Shown here: positions 48,931 to 60,423 of the stretch, piece after piece
Numbering within the stretch: the first letter of the stretch is position 1
Layout: each line of letters opens with the position of its first letter
Assembly (NCBI GenBank): GCA_964035015.1
Contig: OZ035997.1
Coordinates: 16,873,967-16,937,966 of the forward strand
Length of the DNA stretch: 64,000 bases
From: Corallium rubrum
Lineage: Eukaryota > Cnidaria > Anthozoa > Scleralcyonacea > Coralliidae
Reading direction: 5' to 3'
The notes under the pieces: model-generated
Seen by the model: only the letters and a program-made list of their open reading frames with translations
Database searches by the model: none
What the model was told of the DNA's origin: nothing
Translations under genes and position numbers: made by a program

Positions 48931-50264
48931 CAGGAGAAAACAAGCTGTAATGACGTCGCAAAAATAAATCAAGTCAACATAGGTTTATTGTTATGCTGTG
49001 CCAAAAGCTGCTTGCCGCCAAGATTAAAAAAACGAACAAACAGCAGGTTGAACAATAAATAAAACGATTATGTAAATCCACTTAACGTGCGTTTTTGCGG
49101 ATACTGGTTGCTAAACCATAGGTGTGATCCGAATGTTTTCGTCAATCACGTGATCAAGCCGAAAAGCTAATAGGCATACTTCAGAAGTCTTATTCGTATG
49201 TCCGAAGGGTTTACGAGCGTGTACAAGGACAACCACTGGAAGATTGGAAGTCGAGTTTCGCTTCAGGTAATGGATAATTGCACGCAATCACAAGACGCCA
49301 AGAAAATATCCACGACGAGTTGATAGCTGATAGTGGTCTACTGGTCTGTCGATACAGTAAAGTTTAAACGATTTTGTCAATTTTTGCAAATCAGTGACTG
49401 CTTTCTAAACCATATACCTATATACCAGATAGTATGCATTTCATCGCTTTTAGGTTATGATATTATATGTATTCACTGTTATCTTAATAGCAAGCGCGCG
49501 GTCAATGCTCGTTTACATGCAATACTTTTTCGTGTTCTGTAATTCAGCATCGCATAATAAAATCATACATGCAAAGTGTTATTATAATTATTTCGTAACG
49601 CGCTTCAACTTTCTCGCTCAAACGAGAAGCTTTTCATGGACGAAGAGACAGAGCGAGTGCGCAATATAAATGATTAAATTATTATTATTATTATTGTAAT
49701 TCAAAACAATATTCACTAAAAGTAATCTTCAGTTGTACCCAGCTTGTAACATCAGATGCATATGAAAAAATTGTCAAAGGTGGCAGATGATAAGATTGTC
49801 GTTTTTGCAGTATCAACAGTTTACCATTTTTTTTCATTTGATATTGCCCAATATATTTTTTACACTGCCTGTGCACCTCTTAGAGCAATTCTAATGCTTT
49901 TCTTTTTTCTTGTATCAGAATGATGAATCAATTGATGTTGAAATTGCAAAGTCAGTTGAGCCGTGACTGGTTATGTCAGGAAGTTTGTCATCGCTTGACC
50001 TAATTCATATTGCTGCAGAGGGGATGATTATCTGCTTTCATTATTGGTTGGTACAGTAGCTGCTATATTTTTAATATGGAGTGCCCTTCCTGGTCAAGGA
50101 ACATGTTTTTGTATATTGAAACAATATTATTGATGGATAATTGTAACAATTCGAAGAAAAGAGCTTAGTTTAGTTTAAAATTATTAAAGTTTTTTATGCA
50201 TGTCTATTTTATGCACCTAATCAGCCAAGATTGTTTAACTTTATTTAATTACTTTTTTTTTAAT

Positions 50265-50468
50265 TGCATACGATTTCACATCACTTTTGACAACAATTTC
50301 TGAAGTTCATTCGGATATTCGCCAGTTTATTTCAACTTACGCGTTTGATTAGGTATTGAATTCCATGTAGCCAATGAAATGCATCAGTTCAAATGAACTT
50401 GCGAACATCCGAACGAACTTGCGAATATTCGAACGCACTTTTGTCAAAAGTGACGTGAAATCGTCTGT
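50265..50468. mobile_element. Palindromic MITE with GAACTTGCGAA interior
   Basis: ACGATTTCACATCACTTTTG is inverted at the right end (CAAAAGTGACGTGAAATCGT). The interior has repeated GAACTTGCGAA and TTCGGATATTCGC, as in the GAAGTTCGT group. Confidence 0.65.
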
Positions 50469-50574
50469 AAATATCTTAAAATTTGTAAATAATAAGTGCA
50501 AGTCAAATTAACCCCCAAAATGTACTAATGTAGTTAATTATATGTAGTTATATTTACTTTTAAATTCTAGTAAA

Positions 50575-50865
50575 ATAATTGTGGTTAAATTTACCACAAA
50601 AGTGCAGTTATTTTATGTAGTTATATTTACTACAAAAGTGTGATTAAATAAATGCAGTTAAAATTACTACAAAAGTGTGGTTAAATAAATGTAGTTAAAA
50701 TTACTACAAAAGTGTGGTTAAATAAATGTAGTTAAAATTACTACAAAAGTGTGGTTAAATAAATGTAGTTAAAATTACTACGAAAGTGTGGTTAAATAAA
50801 TGTAGTTAAAATTACTACAAAAATTGTAGTTGTTCTGAACCTTTTTTTTTAACTACGTTTTTGTA
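50575..50865 (+). repeat. Tandem repeat, ~41-bp unit
   Basis: About six units of AAAAGTGTGGTTAAATAAAT followed by GTAGTTAAAATTACTAC, the central four nearly identical. Confidence 0.85.
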
Positions 50866-51119
50866 GTTAAATTAACTACTTTCAAATAACAGTGTGCTTG
50901 TTTGGGATCTTTATGAAATACGAATAGCCTTTTAACTAATGTTTCAAATGTACTGTTGACATGTTAGGCCATCAGCCATCTGATTGTCTGTATATACGCA
51001 GAAATCAACTGTATTTGGTACTGCTTGAGTTACATGTAGGCGTATAAAGTACTTATTCAAAAAGCGTGTTGATCATTGTTGAGACAAATCAATTCATGTG
51101 TTACCAGAGTCTAACGCAG

Positions 51120-52278
51120 GGTTGGATATAAGAACATTTTTTCAAAAATAAAATTTTCTTATTTCTTATATTAATATAAGAACATTTTTTGCAATATAAG
51201 AACATTTTCAAAAACCTTGATGACGTCATATTATGACGTCATCCAAAATCTTGGGCTGTCAAAATTATAAAAATAGTTGTCACTGCTGTATTTATACGAC
51301 TACTAGAAATACGTGAATGCAACAACCCCTCGCCCGCTTTTATTAAATGCTTTCTTGAAACACCCCCCACCCACCCTGATTAAAATAAGCACACCTGATA
51401 ATTACAGCCAATATAAAAACAAACAGATATATATATAAAAACAAATGATAATCCTCAAGCTCATTCTATAATTTATGGATAAGATGAACATATCAAAGCA
51501 AAACTTAGATTTCATTATTAAATTCTGGTTGTACAAAATGTTTTTAGGAGGTTTCAAAAGGGATTATTTTTAACAAGCTTTAAATGGCTCCCCTATGCAT
51601 ACATGTTTTGCAAAGGCAGAATTAAAAGTCAACAGCTCAAAAATTACATTTATAATAGAGTCCGAGATAAAAACAATTCGGTAGAATCGGATTCTTGAAA
51701 GCAGTATTAAACAGACAACGTTTCAGTCGAAAATTTGGAAATACAGCCAAAAAAATCGCCAAAGCCCATGGCCATGAATGATGAGTATTTAATAATAAAA
51801 GTACTGAAGTAATGCCAATGAAAAACATCACGTCTACATAAGCTTATAAAGGTAGTGTTTTGAGTTAGCTTTAGTTAAGCTGATTTATGGTTTGGACGAG
51901 CAAAAGGAAAGCACGAAAACGTGAAGCTGTATATTGTTTAGGTTAAGCGAAAACTTGAAAAATATAACAAGAATCCTACCGTTATATTTGACCACGGAGT
52001 GAGTGACTGCAGATCGTGTTTTTGTTTACCATACGGCGTTTGGTTTCTTCAAGTTCTCTGGTTTCTCTTCAAGATATATTAAACGGGTTGTTTGTATCCT
52101 TCTTTTCTTCGTGCTCCATTTCGGTTCGTTTAAATAAACGAAAGCAATCATGAAAAATTTTCTCATGTTTCTGAGGATGATTCTGTAATAAAATACTATT
52201 TGTTTGAGGAGTTCATAGTTTTCTTCGTCGCTAGTCACCAGTGTCCAACTATTCTTACCGCGTGACGTCGTGCCAAAC

Positions 52279-52359
<81 letters not shown>

Positions 52360-52660
52360 CCCAGATTTCGTCTCCCTCGCTTTTTCTACACGCGTGTAAA
52401 GTGGACTCCTCGCATGTCGAGATTAGCACCCTCACCGGGCTCCGGGCCTTCGGCCCTCCGCCCGGGCTCGGGGTTTATCTGTATATCTTATCTTCAGGAT
52501 GAATGTCAAATAGTTAAAATTTTCAACTTCAAGGTAGAATAATTAATGAGAACAATATAAGAAAATATAAGAACATTTTTGCCCCCCAAAAAAATCTTCT
52601 TATATAATATAAGAACATATAAGAACAACTAATATAAGAAGATTTGCCAACCCTGGTCTA
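51120..52660. repeat. Inverted AT-rich repeat block with hairpin and (AT)n
   Basis: TTATATTAATATAAGAACAT near 51170-51210 recurs as AAGAACATATAAGAACAA near 52610-52635, suggesting one inserted element. Inside: half of a TA-type MITE (51300-51345), the dispersed repeat also seen at 4.7-6.5 kb (51610-51770), (AT)n at 52280-52350 and the CCGGGC/GGGCCTTCGGCCC hairpin at 52430-52475. No gene. Confidence 0.5.
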
Positions 52661-53129
52661 ACGTAGACAGTAAAGATTAGAACGAAAGCGATATTAGCGA
52701 CCGGGTTTCCCGTTTTTCCCAATTTACCTAAAATTGTCATTTTAACTATTATAGTTAAGATTAGGGTTGGGGCAGGGCTTGGGTTAGGGATTGGGTTGGA
52801 GTTTAAGTAAGGGCTAGAATTAAGCATTTATATTGTTAAGTTATTAAAGGCATTTAAAAATTAATAATTATTGTCGATTCTAGATGATACGTGAGGGCAT
52901 ATGCTGATATGTCACAAGGTTATCAAGCATTTTCAGTATGTTTTAGTCAACAATTTACGTTGTTCAATCATTACCTGTTGGCCAAATAATACCAGTATCC
53001 GCATGTACGCATTGCGTACCTATTTTTGGGGGTCGCGATATTGCCCCGACAGGCTTTGCGAAACTGCAGACATGTGACGCTTCTGACGTCACAGCTCAAA
53101 TGCTGATGTTTCATCATGGCGGATTTCCA

Positions 53130-53835
53130 TGCAGGAGTGATTGTTTTGGTACACCAGTATTGCCACTATTTCATTGTTTTGGTACACCAATATGGCTGAT
53201 TGGCCACTATTTCAATTGTTTTGGTACACCAGTATGGCCACTATTTCAATGTTTTGCTACACCAGTGTGGCCACTATTTCATTGTTTTGGTACACCAGTA
53301 TGGCCACTATTTCAATGTTTTGCTGCACCAGTATGGCCACTATTTCATTGTTTTGGTACACCAGTATGGCCACTATTTCATTGTTTTGGTACACCAATAT
53401 GGCTGCCATTTCATTGTTTTGGTACACCAGTATGGCCACACTATTTCATTGTTTTGGTACATCAATATGGCCGATTGGCCACTATTTGATTGTTTTGGTA
53501 CACCAGTATTGCCACTATTTCATTGTTTTGGTACACCAATATGGTTGAGTGGCCACTATTTCAATTGTTTTGGTACACCAGTATGGCCACTATTTCAATG
53601 TTTTGCTACACCAGTATGGCCACTATTTCATTGTTTTGGTTACACCAGTATGGCCACTATTACATTGTTTTGGTACACCAATATGGCCGATTGGCCACTA
53701 TTTCATTGTTTAATTTTGGTACACCAGTATGGCCACCATTTAGATGTTTTGGTACACCAGTAATGGCCACCATTTCAATGTTTTGGCAGACCAGTATGGC
53801 TGCCAAATCAATGTTTTGGTACAGCAGTATACACA
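53130..53835 (+). repeat. Minisatellite, ~33-bp unit with variants
   Basis: Some twenty units of TGTTTTGGTACACCAGTATG followed by GCCACTATTTCAT. Some units are extended by a GGCCGATTGGCC-type insert, which itself recurs at a longer period of about 290-350 bp, so there is a higher-order structure. Confidence 0.9.
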
Positions 53836-54129
53836 CCATGATTTTCTCTATGATGAATATTCCACTACTACAGTCAATTGACTGAAAGTTGCATCAAATT
53901 CAACCATTAACTCCAAACAGCACTGCTGTTGTTATAGTATTTTGCAAGGCACCAGTCCACAGTAGCCCGAGTTCACGCCTGGCGGGCGTCTTGTTTAATT
54001 TTAATCGATTTAGTTTGCAAATGTATATTTTACATTTCATTAGAATTTTTTCAAAAGTTTATTGAAGCAAGCATTGAATTTTATCTACCTCTAAAGGTTG
54101 TCAACAGTGCAATCTGCGCAGTCGCATTA

Positions 54130-54441
54130 AAGTGCCTATCTCATGGTTGGGGACTTTGAATATTTGTAATCTTTAGATTGTTCTGAGAAAAATTGTAATA
54201 TATCTTGTCAGACGAAAATTTCATCTTCATGGGCTTTTTCGCTGTTAAAGGTTCCGGAAGTGATGTCATTTTGACGTCAAAGCAGGAATATGTGTATATT
54301 AAACCCTATTTCTAAATCCCTGCTTTGACATCACTTCCGGAACTTTTAACAGCGAAAAAGCCCATGAAGATGAAATTTTCGTCTGACAAGATATATTACA
54401 ATTTATTATATTACAAGTCCCCAACCATGAGATAGGCACTT
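54130..54441. mobile_element. TA-type palindromic MITE
   Basis: Arms of about 140 bp, from AAGTGCCTATCTCATGGTTG through TTGTCAGACGAAAATTTCAT to TCCGGAAGTGATGTC, inverted with TA on both sides. The right arm (GAGATAGGCACTT) closes at 54441. No coding content. Confidence 0.85.
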
Positions 54442-55037
54442 TAAGTAGTTTCATATTGATGTTTCTCAAAGTTCCCAATCTAATTTTATATTGTGAGAGG
54501 AAAAGATGTGGTTCCGTGGGCATTTGTAAAAAATTAGAGAACAAAAAATTCAGACACGGTACTTCGTATTAGCTTTAGTGAACACATAAATAAATCAATA
54601 TTATGGAGAAAAAAATTGTGAACATGCGCAGTTTGCACTGTACACCACCTTTACGGAAACGGTAATTGTACGTACGATAAGTTCTAGTTCTGCGGTTTAT
54701 TTGCGTTCTTAGCTCAGTTATGAATGTATTTTAGTTTCATGCATGACTGTCTTTGCTTTACGATTTCCATCACATGTTGCCATAAAATAGAAATTACCCA
54801 TTTTACATAAAGTTGTCTACTTGTGTACTTCTATGTGTTAGAAAGACCCGATATCAAATATATGATCCCATACAGTATTCGGTTTTCATTCTAAAACCTA
54901 CGCTTCATCAACATTGGCATAATGGGCAAAATCAAATTCATTGAAACAAACCAGCAACTAAAAAAATAGAAATAACAAAATAAGTACAGTAACTTATATC
55001 AATCTCGTATATCCCCCTCTAAGAACCTTGGCTCAAG
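54442..55037. other. Non-coding stretch
   Basis: No gene or repeat recognised. Confidence 0.4.
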
Positions 55038-55494
55038 CAGGGCCGTCGAGAGCCAGAACGGGCCCCGGGTCATAATTTGCATGCGGGCCCCCTCCGATAT
55101 TTTTACCAAGGTTTTGCGGAGGGGTGTATCACTCCAGAAAAGTGTACGAGGTTTTTGGGATTTTCCAACTCCTGTGAGATATTTTTTTGATTTTTGAGAT
55201 TTTTTTTTTGATTTTATAGAAACTTTTTGAGATTTTTGGTGATTTTTTGAGATTTTTGGTGATTTTCTGAGATTTGTTGAGATTATTGCGGATTTTTTGA
55301 GATTTTTGGGATTAACGATGTGAGATTTTTTTGAAAGATACACCCCTTGGGTTTTGCTCGGCCCCAGGGGCGTGTTTTTGATAATTATTATAATATATGA
55401 TGTATCGACTGAGTGTTTCGGGCCCCTTCTGGGCCCGGGCCCGGGGGTAATTACCCCGCCTACCCCCCCCCCCCCCCCCCTCTCGACGGTGCTG
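55038..55494. mobile_element. hAT-like non-autonomous element, copy 5
   Basis: Ends CAGGGCCGTCGAGAG and CTCTCGACGGTGCTG with a perfect 8-bp duplication GGCTCAAG (55030-55037, 55495-55502). Inside is a tandem run of GATTTTTTGAGATTTTTGGT (55180-55325). Non-coding, 457 bp. Confidence 0.88.
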
Positions 55495-55502
55495 GGCTCA
55501 AG

Positions 55503-56285
55503 GTCCGACTTAATTTGATACAAACACTTGCAAATTTTAATTTGTTTTATATTTATAAAAATTGTTTTACAAAATTATTTTTATTTTCATACGATTTTAT
55601 TAAAAATTATCTTTATAGCTATAAGTTTTTTTTATGGATACCAACTGCTTAGATGAATGAGCATCATATAATTCAGTATTTTAGTTCTTGAGTGTCTTGA
55701 GTTTGTATATCCGATACAAATAAAACGCGCCGGTTGCTCCTTTTGTAAATCAGTACTTTAAAGTAAATTATTAACATTATAAAGTTTACTTTTATACAAT
55801 TCTATTTTATAAGATAATTAATTGCATGTTTTGTCCTAGATATAGGTGTGCATGCAGTATAATTATAGTCAAAGAAGAAAAACAATGTGCTTAAATTAAG
55901 TGTATATGAAATGAAAATTAAGTTTTTATTATATGTGGAGGAAATCTTAAAATATATTATTTAATAATTGAGTCGGTTTTCTTTGTTCTTTCAAGGATGT
56001 ACGATAATTAAAAATTCAAGGTTGTAAATAGATATTTCCCAGGTCAACAGGGAAATATATAGTAATTGACATGTTTTTTAGAGAACCTCCACGACTATTA
56101 AAAGTCAGTTAATTACATCGAACCTCGGCTTGTCTAAAAGCCTCGGTTCTCGGTAATTAACTCTTCCATAAAATTTGATAAGCTAAATAACCCACTGCAT
56201 ACGTCATACTGCATGAGTTTATTATAAAATTTCAAGTGTGAGGTATGCAGTGGGTTATTTGCATATCTTAATTTTTAAGAACTAA
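55503..56285. other. AT-rich non-coding stretch
   Basis: Contains a palindromic pair near 56150-56270 (AATAACCCACTGCATAC and GTATGCAGTGGGTTATT), probably another MITE. No gene. Confidence 0.4.
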
Positions 56286-56685
56286 GACCCCATTTACACG
56301 ATGCTGGTACAATTTGAAAACGGAACAAAATCATGCCGTTTAGGCCTTGCGTTTACACGATACCGGCACAAAAATGACATGAAAACGGCACAAAATGAAG
56401 ACGGGTTCCTTGACGGCATGAAATGAAAACGGAACACTAACCGGTGTAAACGCCCTTGCCGTAACAGTTTGATGACGGGAAACACGATATATACGACCAC
56501 AGTATTCGGGTCAGCAGTATTCACAAACTGTCTTCTCAATTCTCATTGGAAGAGAATAGCCACATGCTAATTCGTCATTATATTATACCGGCACCGTGTA
56601 AACGCAAGACTTTTTGGGCTGTATTTACACACCGGCATGATTTTGTTTCGTTTTCGAATTGTACCGGCATTGTGTAAACGGGGTC
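56286..56685. mobile_element. Harbinger-like non-autonomous element
   Basis: The ends GACCCCATTTACACGATGCT and its inverse (AATTGTACCGGCATTGTGTA, CGGGGTC) are flanked by TAA (56283-56285, 56686-56688). The interior has repeated GTTTACACGATACCGGCAC motifs. 400 bp, no transposase. Confidence 0.82.
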
Positions 56686-56893
56686 TAAGTGAGATACGAA
56701 AAAAATTATAAGGTGTCACTTTATTATTTTGAGAGTTTCACCAAATATGACAAATTTAATTTTCATTTCATCTACACTTTAAACAAATTGAGTTGCTTTA
56801 ATATGAAATGACCTTTGTTTTCTGCTGCGCGGTATAATGCTTGAGTTTCATAAGCTAATCCTCTTCTTTGTAAAATATAAAATAATCAGTGTA

Positions 56894-57008
56894 TTAATTA
56901 AGTTGTACCTCGGTATCGTTCTCCAATCTCTCAAATATTAACTTAAAATCATTGAAGTTTGGGCGTCTGTCTGGATCACTTAACCAACATTCTTGCATTA
57001 CTGAGTAC
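56894..57008 (-). CDS. Receptor-type tyrosine kinase, last exon
   Basis: The acceptor TTTTATTTTTTTTAG leads to YSVMQECWLSDPDRRPNFND, then FKLIFERLENDTEVQLN and the stop. This is the end of a tyrosine kinase C-lobe: CW...D..RP is the family signature of subdomain XI, with the Arg that pairs with the APE Glu. The first G completes a Leu codon begun in the upstream exon. The cytoplasmic tail after the kinase is only about ten residues and has no Tyr. AATAAA on the minus strand at 56720-56725 could serve as the poly(A) signal. Confidence 0.85.
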
Positions 57009-57736
57009 CTAAAAAAATAAAAACCGTGATAATCTAGAATGTATAAAAAAACTGGTTTAAACGCCAGAATATATCATGTGTTAATATTGTACCACATTGG
57101 ACTTACTGTTCCTGGTCACTATCATATATAATTATGCATGTCAGGTTATATAATCACAATATTCGTCACTTTCATAATTTATCCTGTATTTATTGTTACG
57201 ATTTTGAATTGCTTAAGTGCGTAGCCCGGAACTTTGAATGAGTCTCGTGTATTTTGCTCTAGATAATCTACAAAAATAATCACTGGAGAAAGGATCAAGA
57301 CTCACGTTGCCCTAACCCACATCTTCGTCTTCATCTATTCCTTACAAGCTAGCCAATTTTTCCTTACAAGCTATTCCTTATTTTACTGATCAGTTTATCC
57401 AGACTCGTTTCATTATAGCAAAGCTAAGCATAACAATTGGTCCCGCTATATAAATATAATCAGATATAAAAAAATATTGTTACACACAGATATTTGTGGG
57501 GGGAAATTTTCCGCTAGCTTAACTGCCAATACTTCCTAAGTTGATGGTGTTTTTTTTATCGTATCTATTGTAATATTTTTGTGGATATACAGGGGGTTGC
57601 CAAAAAAAAGGAGCCCCCCTTTCCAAAACTAAAATAGACAAATAAAAGTCGTAATTCTTATTTTTTATTAGATAATGATAGGAAAAACACTCTGACATGA
57701 TCAAAAATCCTTAATACTGTCCTAAGCACACAAAAG

Positions 57737-58671
57737 TTAATAGGCAATAGGATATCCACGGCTTTTGATAACTTTTCGACAGCGCCTTGGCATACTTTCT
57801 GCAAGTTTATGAAGGTAATCGTCGCTGAGATTCTCCCATGTCTGTTTCAAACACTGAAACAATTGTTCCTCACTTTGGCATGTACGTTTATTCAGTTTTC
57901 TGTTAAGCTCTGCCCACAAATTTTCAATTGGATTCAAGTCTGGGCTTTGTGGTGGCCAAAAAAGCAGTTCAATATGCTGATTCCTGAGATAATTTGTCAC
58001 GACATTGGCTGTGTGTTTTGGATCATTGTCATGCTGAAAAATGAAGTTATCTCCGTGAAGTCGTCGGGCTGAAGGTCTCATTTGACTGATTAATATTTGA
58101 CGATATCTTTCTTTTGTTAATATTCCTTTTATTTGATGAAATGCTCCAACTCCCTTAAACGAGAAACATCCCCATACCCTAATTTTTTTCTGGTGCTTTA
58201 AAGTTCCTTGCAAACATCTAGGTGAAAACTGTTGCTTTCGAAGACGCCAGACATAAGATCGATTTTGGCGGCGGAGGACAAATGGTGATTCATCAGACCA
58301 GACGACCTTCTTCCATTGACCGACTGTCCAGTGACGATAGCGTTTAGCAAATTTTAGCCGCTTACGCCGATTTACACTGCTCACAAAAGGTTTTCTTGTG
58401 TTGAGACACTTCTTATAATTCCTTTCATGAAGGCGGCGCTGCGCTGTTCGACGTGATATTTCGGTAGATGTGCGGTCTTTCAGTGACTCTGAGAGGTCAG
58501 CCGTGCTTGGACAGACATCGGAGGGATCACGTTGTCTCACAGCTTCTCTGATTAAAAACCGATCTTCTCGAACTGTTGTCTTTCGCGGTCGTCCAGATCC
58601 AGGTTTTCTCTCTCCACTATCTCCTTTCCTCAAACGCGAACAGAGCTTCTTTGACCAGGAATAGCTGAGAC
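57737..58671 (-). CDS. Tc1 transposase, C-terminal part (after the insertion)
   Basis: An open frame with the GSGRPRKTT linker and a second helix-turn-helix (ISRRTAQRRLHERNYKKCL). The DDE catalytic domain has VVWSDESPF (first Asp), HDNDPKHTA (second Asp) and WPPQSPDLNPIENLWAELNR (Glu of DD34E), and the protein ends GYPIAY. No stop or frame change is seen in this part. The N-terminal part is at 59530-59647, beyond the insertion, and both sides are in the same frame across the duplicated 9 bp. It cannot work in this copy because the reading frame is interrupted. Confidence 0.9.
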
Positions 58672-59520
58672 CTCTCTCCTCCGCAGAGGCTTTGCGTGGA
58701 TAATGAGGTTTAACATGAAGTAGCTACGTGCTACGAGGGAAAACCGCTAGTGGAAGAAACGTGGGCGTAAGGTCAGAGGCGTGCGGTGAACCCTGGGAAG
58801 ACGGAAAACGAGAAAAGAAGCCTCTGCCAGATAATGTGCCGTTCTCTGGACAAATCCGCGGTTCTCTGGTCATGGCAGACAGCGACGATAGTTTGCACGA
58901 AGTACATTGTTTTCTTCAAGATCTAAGGCTAGAATGTACTTCTGGATGTTATTCTGAATTTTTCTATGGAATCACCTGCCGAACGGGTCGAAAAATTCGA
59001 AACGCTGCCAGACTGACAAACGTTTCATCGAACGTTGTCAACTGCCTGGAAGCTTTCCACTCCTGATTAAGTATTAACTTGATAAACAAAGCCGACGAAC
59101 AGCGCTAGAAATATTCTCGGTGCTAACTTTCTACGACATAATGGTAAGATCTATGTTTACAACAGTTCGTCCTTTGATGAATGATAAACTTTCTCATGTA
59201 GCGTTTGTTTTATAATTTTATTTGCATAAATTCAAAACCGGAAAATCCTGTCCTTGTGTTGCAGTAACATTGTCGAGTTGAGAAGTATCAGCGATTTAAA
59301 TGTGTCTTTTGTCCACAGTTTAGTGATTTCCGACTTTTGCGTAGTAGATTTGTTGATTATATAATGAAATCCCGAGTCTGGCGCCTAGTCCATCACGGAA
59401 TTTGGGCGCCATATTGACATTATCTGGCAGAGGCTCATTTTCTTTCCCTCTTCCCATCATTCCCCGCGCGTCTTCCCTCACCCGCACGCCTGCCCCTCCG
59501 AGCCTCTGCGGAGGAGAGAG
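58672..59520. mobile_element. 849-bp TIR element with 9-bp duplication (Mutator-like)
   Basis: Perfect 20-bp ends CTCTCTCCTCCGCAGAGGCT. A second inverted block, GCCTCTGCCAGATAATGT, lies about 150 bp inside the left end and 85 bp inside the right end, so the arms are long but imperfect. The duplication AGCTGAGAC is perfect (58663-58671, 59521-59529). Long TIRs plus 9 bp fit Mutator-like elements. The interior has an ATG-led 64-codon frame (58872-59066, MADSDDSLHEVHCF) that looks like captured coding DNA. No transposase. Confidence 0.82.
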
Positions 59521-59529
59521 AGCTGAGAC

Positions 59530-59647
59530 CGTATTCGTCCGCCACTTGCCGAGCATTCCATCCAGCACGAAGAGAGCCCACAATCTGCTGATTTCTTGCA
59601 AACTTCTTCTTGGCCTTTTCTTCTTGTTGTTGTTTCTTAGTTGCCAT
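59530..59647 (-). CDS. Tc1 transposase, N-terminal part
   Basis: The frame from MATKKQQQEEKAKKKFARNQ through QIVGSLRAGWNARQVADEYG is a basic lead followed by a first helix-turn-helix, as in paired-like Tc1 N-termini. It is cut by the 849-bp element and continues at 58671. Confidence 0.8.
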
Positions 59648-59829
59648 ATCTTCCAAACTGACTACAACGAAACTGAGAAAATTTCAACTTCTATTTGAAT
59701 ACGGAAATTGTGCGCAACGAATGTGGGATACTTGTTCGCACTTATACCGTTCTCGCGCATGTCCCTTTAGCCTTTTAACGTAAGAAACCCTCTTTTTCAT
59801 GGCAGCTCCTTTTTTGGCAACCCCCTGTA

Positions 59830-60299
59830 TTTTGCCCTGATTTCTGAATATCGTTTATAATTTTGAATGGACCCTATATAATTTTCTTCCTTTCTGAACT
59901 GGCCCAACAGCCTTCTGAACCAATCCTAGCAACCTTCAGTTGTATTGGCCCGCTGGAAGTTCCCCCAGTGGCCTTCCGCTACTGCCATATTCTCATTATT
60001 TGTATTTTTATCATCGTCATCATCCACGTCTTAAGTTACGCTGTTCTCATCTATATTTCCTATCTCCACTTGTATTCCCATCCACATTTTCGTCATATCT
60101 ACATTTATTCATCCTCGATTATTCACATCTTATCTGACATTAGTTCGTACTTATCTTCACTCTTATTCTTATCGTTCATATTATCTTTATTCTTATTTTT
60201 ACTGGCACAACCTTGTCCCAACTCCAACCCATCAATTTTTATTCTTACTCTTATTTCTATCTCCATAATAAAACAAAAAATAATACGTATACATCTTAC
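59830..60299 (-). other. Receptor kinase intron segment
   Basis: Pyrimidine-rich on the plus strand (TCATCTTATC-type repeats). A long plus-strand open frame here is low-complexity and crosses into the kinase exon, so it is not called. Confidence 0.5.
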
Positions 60300-60396
60300 A
60301 ATTTATCGCTGATGATTGCGGGCCTTAACATTCTGTAGCCTCTTTCGAGTTTATTAACAAGATGGCGTGCGTCCATGTTAGGGTATGGTTCTTCAC
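60300..60396 (-). CDS. Receptor-type tyrosine kinase, exon with PYP motif
   Basis: The acceptor TTTTCTTTCTTGAG and donor AAATT|GTAAGA bound an exon starting with two bases that complete Gly and ending with two bases of Leu. The peptide GEEPYPNMDARHLVNKLERG then YRMLRPAIISDK is the classical G..PYP and L..GYRM..P region of receptor tyrosine kinase subdomain X. It matches both neighbouring exons in phase. Confidence 0.88.
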
Positions 60397-60423
60397 CTCA
60401 AGAAAGAAAAAGTATATTCCTTA

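Larger units (their letters stand above)
49085..52740 (+). repeat. Segmental duplicate, copy 2 (interrupted)
   Basis: Blocks 49085-49360, 49495-49660, 50880-51115 and 52660-52740 follow the same order as the copy 1 blocks (42505-42815, 48330-48490, 48490-48735, 48770-48830). Between the blocks lie a GAAGTTCGT MITE, a tandem repeat, a TA-type MITE end and an AT-rich repeat with (AT)n. No gene recognised. Confidence 0.55.
57590..59827 (-). mobile_element. Tc1/mariner transposon, split by a TIR element
   Basis: Inverted ends CAGGGGGTTGCCAAAAAA are flanked by TA (57588-57589, 59828-59829). Without the 849-bp insert and one 9-bp duplication it would be 1380 bp, typical for Tc1. It lies in the last intron of the receptor kinase gene, in the same orientation as that gene. 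Confidence 0.9.

Noticed and set aside
53141-53885. Three overlapping open frames of 130-190 codons
   Set aside because: Minisatellite units whose length keeps frames open; no start context or domain.
56779-56873. Possible extra C-terminal exon of the receptor kinase (frame GLAYETQALYRAAENKGHFI)
   Set aside because: It would need an intron of only about 40 bp and the phase does not fit; reading on to the stop at 56894 is simpler.
57809-58072. 87-codon plus-strand frame
   Set aside because: Antisense of the Tc1 transposase.
59863-60312. 149-codon hydrophobic open frame on the plus strand
   Set aside because: Low-complexity pyrimidine-rich DNA that overlaps the end of a confident kinase exon on the other strand.
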